Shown one piece after another: positions 16,371 to 20,441 of a stretch of DNA of 20,441 bases. Location: contig JAZRVU010000034.1 in assembly GCA_045599305.1 (NCBI GenBank), forward strand, positions 1 to 20,441, given 5' to 3'. The translations under genes were made by a program, and so were the position numbers. Every line of letters starts with the position of its first letter. Positions within the stretch are counted from its first letter, which is position 1. The DNA comes from SIG588 sp045599305. Lineage in GTDB: Bacteria; Bacillota; Clostridia; Oscillospirales; Acutalibacteraceae. A model generated the notes under the pieces. It was not told the origin of the DNA. It did no database searches and worked only from the letters and a program-made list of their open reading frames with translations.

Positions 16371-17633
16371 ATGAACCGTAGGATACCCGGGTATCGTGCG
16401 CCGGATCCCAAGCCCGTCGAAAAGGTCGAACTATCTGAAAAACACTTCACCCTGAGGCTCGTGATCGTGATCGCGAGCCTCGCGGTCGCTTTGGTGGCCA
16501 TCGGCTTCGGTATTTACGGCCTGCTGACCACCGAGGCCGGCTGGCGGGAGATCGCCGCCACCGCATACGAGGAGGGCAACCTCAGTTCGGAATTCGTGTT
16601 TCAGTATGAGCTCGGCCGTGACGGGCGTTCCGCCACGAAGGAATACAAGCAGCTTACCGCGTATTATACCGATTTGGTGAACGAGGCCTACCACCTGTTC
16701 CACAGCGAGGAATGTGTGGAAGGTGTCCACAATGTGGCGTGGCTGAACGCTCACCCCAACGAGACCGCCACGGTGAGCGAGACACTGTATCAGGCGTTTT
16801 CGCTCATGCAGGAGCGGGATAGCCGCCTGCTGTATCTCGGCCCGGTCTATGCTGATTACGCCTGCCTGTACCTTTGCGAAAACGATACCGACAGCGCAGA
16901 CTACGATCCCTACCGCAATGCCGAGGCGGCCGCCTATTATGCGGCGGTGTGCGCCTTTGCGGGCAGCGATGACCACATCAAGCTGGAACTGCTTCCCGGC
17001 AATCAGGTGCGGCTGTCGGTCTCGGCGGAATATCTCGCCTTTGCCGAGCAGCATCACATCGGCACGTTTATCGACTTTGCCTGGCTGAAAAACGCCTTTA
17101 TCGCCGATTTTCTGGCCGATCGGCTGACCGGTGCCGGCTACACGGCCGGCTACCTGCTCAGTTACGACGGCTATGCCCGCGGACTGGATGACACCCCGTA
17201 CACCTACGGCATTTACGACAAATCCGCCGATGGCGTGTATCCGGCCGCCCGCGTCACCCCGACGCAGAGGGCCGCCGCAGTCACCCTGCGCGCCTATCCG
17301 ACCGAGCCGCTCGATGATTTTCGCTTCTACGTGAGCGATTCCGGCTTCATCCGCACCCCCTATATCGACCCGGCCGACGGATTCGACCGTGCCGCCGTGA
17401 GTGATCTGTTCGTCTATTCTCCCGGTGGCAGCTGCGCCGGGATCGCGTTGGCGGTCGCGCCGATCTATACGAGCGATACGCTGGATGAGCAGGCACTCTC
17501 TGCCCTGCAGGGGGAGGGGATACGGTTCGTCTGCTGCGTCGACCGCACCGTGCGGTATAATGATCCGACGCTTTCGCTCACCGACCTTTTCAGTCAGAAC
17601 GGCGTGACCTATACCGCCCGCCTTGTCAACTGA
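16371..17633 (+). CDS. Membrane-anchored protein with degenerate ApbE-like (flavin transferase) similarity
   Basis: A 420-residue protein with a cytoplasmic N-terminus of about 28 residues, one membrane segment (about 29-52) and an exported domain of about 365 residues. Its order of segments resembles the ApbE/FAD:protein FMN transferase fold: GVHNVAWLNAHPNETATVSE (118-137), a GPVYADY stretch (157-163), FIDFAWLKNAFIADFLADRL (233-252) where ApbE has a DxGGIAKGYAxD-type motif, and SDSGFIRTPYIDPADG (322-337) where ApbE has a SG...HIIDPxTG motif. The glycine-rich flavin motif and the HIIDP histidine are missing, so transferase activity is unlikely. The gene is 18 bases after the ATPase, follows TGGAGGG (16357-16363), and ends the operon. 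Family assignment is from pattern memory and only moderately sure; the membrane anchor and coding status are secure. Confidence 0.8.
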   Translation: MNRRIPGYRAPDPKPVEKVELSEKHFTLRLVIVIASLAVALVAIGFGIYGLLTTEAGWREIAATAYEEGNLSSEFVFQYELGRDGRSATKEYKQLTAYYTDLVNEAYHLFHSEECVEGVHNVAWLNAHPNETATVSETLYQAFSLMQERDSRLLYLGPVYADYACLYLCENDTDSADYDPYRNAEAAAYYAAVCAFAGSDDHIKLELLPGNQVRLSVSAEYLAFAEQHHIGTFIDFAWLKNAFIADFLADRLTGAGYTAGYLLSYDGYARGLDDTPYTYGIYDKSADGVYPAARVTPTQRAAAVTLRAYPTEPLDDFRFYVSDSGFIRTPYIDPADGFDRAAVSDLFVYSPGGSCAGIALAVAPIYTSDTLDEQALSALQGEGIRFVCCVDRTVRYNDPTLSLTDLFSQNGVTYTARLVN

Positions 17634-17640
17634 TGGCATC

Positions 17641-17673
17641 AAAACGCCCCCGCCGCTCGGCGGGGGCGTTTTT
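17641..17673 (+). terminator. Intrinsic terminator of the importer operon
   Basis: AAAACGCCCCCGCC (17641-17654) pairs with GGCGGGGGCGTTTT (17659-17672) around a GCTC loop, giving a 14-bp stem with T residues at 17669-17673. It begins 7 bases after the last gene of the importer operon. Confidence 0.95.
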
Positions 17674-17700
17674 CATGTTTTTACAAATGCCTGCTTGCTA

Positions 17701-17729
17701 TTGACAAGACGAGAGAGACGATGTATAAT
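17701..17729 (+). promoter_or_regulatory. Perfect-consensus sigma-A-type promoter for the ABC export unit
   Basis: TTGACA (17701-17706) and TATAAT (17724-17729) are separated by 17 bases. Initiation is expected near 17736, leaving a leader of about 55 bases before the ATP-binding gene. No operator is obvious. Confidence 0.9.
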
Positions 17730-17790
17730 ATATTCGCAAAGCAAAAACGCTTGTTGCAAAACACATGATTTAAATAAAGGAGGAGCGGTT

Positions 17791-18495
17791 ATGCTCACCA
17801 TTCGCAATCTGACCAAAACCTACGGCGGCAAATGCGCGGTAGACGATCTGTCACTGCATATCTGTCCGGGCGAGATATACGGCTTCATCGGCCATAACGG
17901 CGCCGGCAAGACGACCACCCTCAAAAGCGTGGCGGGCATTCTGGCGTTCGATAAGGGCGAGATATGGGTGAACGGTATATCCATGGCGGAGCATCCGCTC
18001 GAGTGCAAGCGGCAGATCGCCTATATTCCGGACAATCCCGACCTCTACGATTACATGACCGGCATCCGCTATCTGAACTTCGTGGCGGACATTTTTGCCG
18101 TGTCGGCCGCAGACCGGCAGGCGCGCATCGCCACCTACGCCGACGCATTCGGTCTCACGGCCGATCTGGCACAGCCGATCGCGGCCTATTCCCACGGCAT
18201 GAAGCAGAAACTGGCGATCATTTCGGCACTCATCCACGAGCCGAAACTGATGCTGATGGATGAGCCGTTCGTGGGGCTGGACCCCAAGGCCGCCCATGTG
18301 CTTAAGGAACTGATGCGCGGCATCTGCGATGCGGGCGGCGCCATCTTTTTCTCCACCCATGTGCTGGAGGTGGCCGAAAAGCTGTGTGACAAGGTGGCCA
18401 TCATCAAGGACGGGCGCCTCATCCGCAGCGGCACCATGGACGAGGTCAAGGGAGACGAGAGTCTGGAAGCCGCGTTTTTGGAACTGGAAGAATGA
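17791..18495 (+). CDS. ABC transporter ATP-binding protein, EcsA-like
   Basis: A 234-residue ATPase of an ABC-2-type (export or membrane-remodelling) system. Walker A is GHNGAGKT (34-41), signature YSHGMKQKL (133-141), Walker B LMLMDEP with D157 and E158, followed by FVGLD, and the H-loop is in FSTHVLE. The signature SHGMK and the Q-loop region IAYIPDNPDLYDYMTG, which has Asp where most families have Gln, are typical of the EcsA/bacitracin-type group. The ATG at 17791 has AAAGGAGGAG upstream. The in-frame extension to 17623 would cross the terminator and promoter and is not real. The substrate is unknown. It works with the permease encoded 40 bases downstream. Confidence 0.93.
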   Translation: MLTIRNLTKTYGGKCAVDDLSLHICPGEIYGFIGHNGAGKTTTLKSVAGILAFDKGEIWVNGISMAEHPLECKRQIAYIPDNPDLYDYMTGIRYLNFVADIFAVSAADRQARIATYADAFGLTADLAQPIAAYSHGMKQKLAIISALIHEPKLMLMDEPFVGLDPKAAHVLKELMRGICDAGGAIFFSTHVLEVAEKLCDKVAIIKDGRLIRSGTMDEVKGDESLEAAFLELEE

Positions 18496-18535
18496 GAAAG
18501 CCGCTGTGTGACCTCGGAAGGGAGCGAAGTGACCT

Positions 18536-20146
18536 GTGTTCAAGACCTTGCTGAAAAAGCAGTTTCTGGAACTGAATGCCTTTTATTTTCAGGATAAGCG
18601 CACCGGCAAACATCGTTCGCCCATCGGCGTGTTGCTGTTCGTGCTGCTGTTTTTGCTCGTGTTCGCCACGGTGGCGGGAATGTTCTTCCTGTTGGGTTCC
18701 GCGTTGGCACCGGTCATGAGCGCGCTGGGGCTCGGCTGGCTCTATTTTGCCCTGATGGGGCTGATCGCCCTGTTCTTCGGCGTGTTCGGCAGTGTGTTCA
18801 ACACCTATGCCGGGGTGTATCACGCCAAGGATAACGAACTGTTGCTGTCCATGCCCATCCCGCCCTCGAAGATCCTTTTGACGCGCATGGTCGGCGTCTA
18901 TGCCATGGGTCTGCTCTATGAGGCGCTGGTGCTGGTGCCCGGGATCGTGTCGTGGTATGTGTTCGGCGGCGTGGCCGTCAATGCGGTCGCTTTGATATTT
19001 CAGCTTTTGCAGGTACCGCTGCTCGGCTTCGTGGTGCTGGCGCTCACCTGCGGGCTGGGGTGGCTGGTGGCGCTGATCGCCTCCCGGATCCGGAACAAGA
19101 GCTTCTTCACCGTGCTGTTTACTCTGCTGTTTTTGGCCGTATACTATCTTGTCTATTTCAAGATCAGCGAATATCTGGAACTGCTTCTGGCCAATGTCGG
19201 TCAGGTAGGCGCGGCCATCAAGGCGGCGGTCTACCCGGCCTATCTGTTCGGCTGTGCGGCGATGGGGGAGTGGTTGCCCATGCTGGCCACGGCGGCCATC
19301 GCGGCGGCGCTCTTCGGGCTGACATGGTGGGTGCTCTCGCGCTCCTTCACCGGCATCGTGACCACGCAGCGCGGGGAAAAGAAGACCGTTTACCGCGCAG
19401 AGCCCATGAAGGTCTCCGGTGTCCGCCGGGCGCTGCTGCAGCGTGAGTGGCGCCGCTTCCTGGCGAGCCCCACCTATATGCTCAACTGCGGGCTGGGCGT
19501 GCTGCTGATGCCGATAGCGACGGTGGTGCTGATCGTGAAATCCGGCGACCTGCACACACTGATCAGCACATTGGGCGCAGGACTGCCCGAGATCACCGCT
19601 TTCATCCCGCTGGTCGTGGCGGCATTCGTGATGCTGTTCATTTCCATGGGGCCGGTCACCGCTCCCTCCGTCTCGCTGGAGGGCAAAACGCTGTGGATCG
19701 TGCAGTCACTGCCCGCCCGTGCGTGGGATGTGCTGCTGGCCAAGCAGCACCTGCACCTGCTGCTCATCGCGCCCATCGGGATGGTGGCTGCAGCCGTGGC
19801 CTGTGTCGTGGTGCGTGTGTCGTGGCTGAACACCATCTGTGTGGTGGCGCTGACGGCGTTGTTCACCTGCTGTATGTCCGCGCTCGGGTTGACGCTGAAT
19901 CTGAAAAAGCCCGTCCTCAACTGGACGAACGAGACCGTGCCTGTCAAGCAGAGCACGGCCGCACTGTTGGTCATATTCGGCGGTTGGGCGCTGGCGGTAC
20001 TGTTGGTCGCGCTCTATTATCCGCTTCGTCAATTTCTGAGTGCCACCGTGTGGCTGCTCATCTGGATCGTCCTGTTGGCGGCGGCCGTCTGGGCACTGAA
20101 TCGCTGGCTCAAACACCGCGGCACGGCCATTTTTAAAACGCTTTGA
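18536..20146 (+). CDS. ABC-2-type transporter permease with two homologous halves
   Basis: A 536-residue polytopic membrane protein with about 12 hydrophobic segments, partner of the preceding ATPase. A cytoplasmic segment around residues 270-312 (RGEKKTVYRAEPMKVSG, LLQREWRRFLASPTY) divides it into two halves. Both halves carry a similar motif before a membrane segment: DNELLLSMPIPPSKILLT (99-116) and EGKTLWIVQSLPARAWDVLL (382-401). This suggests an internal duplication, so one chain may do the work of two permease subunits. The GTG start is preceded by GAAGGGAG with an 11-base spacing; no better start was seen. The stop is 14 bases before the lipoprotein gene, so it is probably one operon. 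What is transported cannot be told from the sequence. Confidence 0.92.
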   Translation: MFKTLLKKQFLELNAFYFQDKRTGKHRSPIGVLLFVLLFLLVFATVAGMFFLLGSALAPVMSALGLGWLYFALMGLIALFFGVFGSVFNTYAGVYHAKDNELLLSMPIPPSKILLTRMVGVYAMGLLYEALVLVPGIVSWYVFGGVAVNAVALIFQLLQVPLLGFVVLALTCGLGWLVALIASRIRNKSFFTVLFTLLFLAVYYLVYFKISEYLELLLANVGQVGAAIKAAVYPAYLFGCAAMGEWLPMLATAAIAAALFGLTWWVLSRSFTGIVTTQRGEKKTVYRAEPMKVSGVRRALLQREWRRFLASPTYMLNCGLGVLLMPIATVVLIVKSGDLHTLISTLGAGLPEITAFIPLVVAAFVMLFISMGPVTAPSVSLEGKTLWIVQSLPARAWDVLLAKQHLHLLLIAPIGMVAAAVACVVVRVSWLNTICVVALTALFTCCMSALGLTLNLKKPVLNWTNETVPVKQSTAALLVIFGGWALAVLLVALYYPLRQFLSATVWLLIWIVLLAAAVWALNRWLKHRGTAIFKTL

Positions 20147-20160
20147 TAGGGGGTAGCTTT

Positions 20161-20441
20161 TTGAAACGATTGCTCGCATGGATTTTGACAGCGGCACTGC
20201 TGTGCAGTATAACGGCTTGTCATCCGGCCGTAAAACCGGGCGATGATACCCACCCCACGCAGCCTACGCTTCCCGAGCCGCAGGAGGTGCCGGATAATCG
20301 GCAGCCTACGGGCGTTTGCGGCATCTATACGCTGGGCGATCCGCTCGAATACGGCGGCAACCTCACCGTGACGGAAGCGGGCGGTGTACTGCTGTACTCC
20401 TTTACAGTCGGCGGCATGGACGGCGCCGAGATACAGCTGCT
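20161..20441 (+). CDS. Putative lipoprotein, N-terminal part (3' end outside window)
   Basis: The first 93 residues of a gene that runs off the window. A TTG start (20161) follows AGGGGGT at 20148-20154, 6 bases away. The signal peptide MKRLLAWILTAALLCSITAC ends in a lipobox with C20. It is followed by a Pro/Asp-rich linker (HPAVKPGDDTHPTQPTLPEP) and a beta-rich-looking beginning (GVCGIYTLGD, GGNLTVTEAGGVLLYSF). I do not recognise the family. It is probably co-transcribed with the ABC-2 permease, so a role at the cell surface linked to that system is possible but unproven. Confidence 0.82.
   Translation, partial: MKRLLAWILTAALLCSITACHPAVKPGDDTHPTQPTLPEPQEVPDNRQPTGVCGIYTLGDPLEYGGNLTVTEAGGVLLYSFTVGGMDGAEIQL

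Noticed and set aside
17623..17790. Upstream extension of the EcsA-like ATPase frame
   Set aside because: It runs through the terminator and a perfect promoter; the ATG at 17791 has AAAGGAGGAG upstream and a normal N-terminus.

Overview
The window is a GC-rich stretch with every gene on the + strand. It suggests an anaerobic, Gram-positive member of the Clostridia, probably Oscillospiraceae/Ruminococcaceae-like. The pointers are the recJ-rel-dtd-metallohydrolase-hemZ gene order, oxygen-independent HemZ, purine-rich AGGAGG-type ribosome sites, frequent GTG/TTG starts, lipobox signal peptides and near-consensus sigma-A-type promoters with 17-bp spacers. This placement is inferred; no rRNA or tRNA is present.

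Region 1 (1-6810) is one dense housekeeping operon: the 3' part of recJ, bifunctional (p)ppGpp synthetase/hydrolase, D-aminoacyl-tRNA deacylase, a glyoxalase-II-like metallo-hydrolase, HemZ and a uridine-kinase-like P-loop kinase. Genes overlap by a few bases or sit 9-13 bases apart. Region 2 (6817-8156) is a short unit with its own promoter: a coiled-coil/zinc-ribbon protein and a xylose-isomerase-like TIM-barrel protein, closed by a very strong terminator.

Region 3 (8157-17673) is the most interesting part: an AT-rich control region, a TTGACA-17-TACAAT promoter, then a six-gene operon for an Opp/Dpp-type ABC importer, ended by a 14-bp-stem terminator. Nearly every component departs from the standard family layout. 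The lipoprotein binding protein appears circularly permuted, with the usual C-terminal segment at the N-terminus. The OppB-like permease has a loop of about 280 residues outside the membrane. The OppD-like ATPase carries about 225 extra, largely helical residues between Walker A and the Q-loop. The OppF-like ATPase ends in a two-helix membrane hairpin. The last gene encodes a membrane-anchored protein that looks like a degenerate ApbE (flavin transferase) fold. A stable hairpin separates the binding-protein gene from the permease genes and probably favours high expression of the binding protein.

Region 4 (17701-20441) starts with a perfect TTGACA-17-TATAAT promoter and encodes an EcsA-like ABC ATPase, a large two-half ABC-2-type permease and the start of a lipoprotein cut by the window end. 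No mobile elements, CRISPR arrays, tRNA or rRNA genes were seen.
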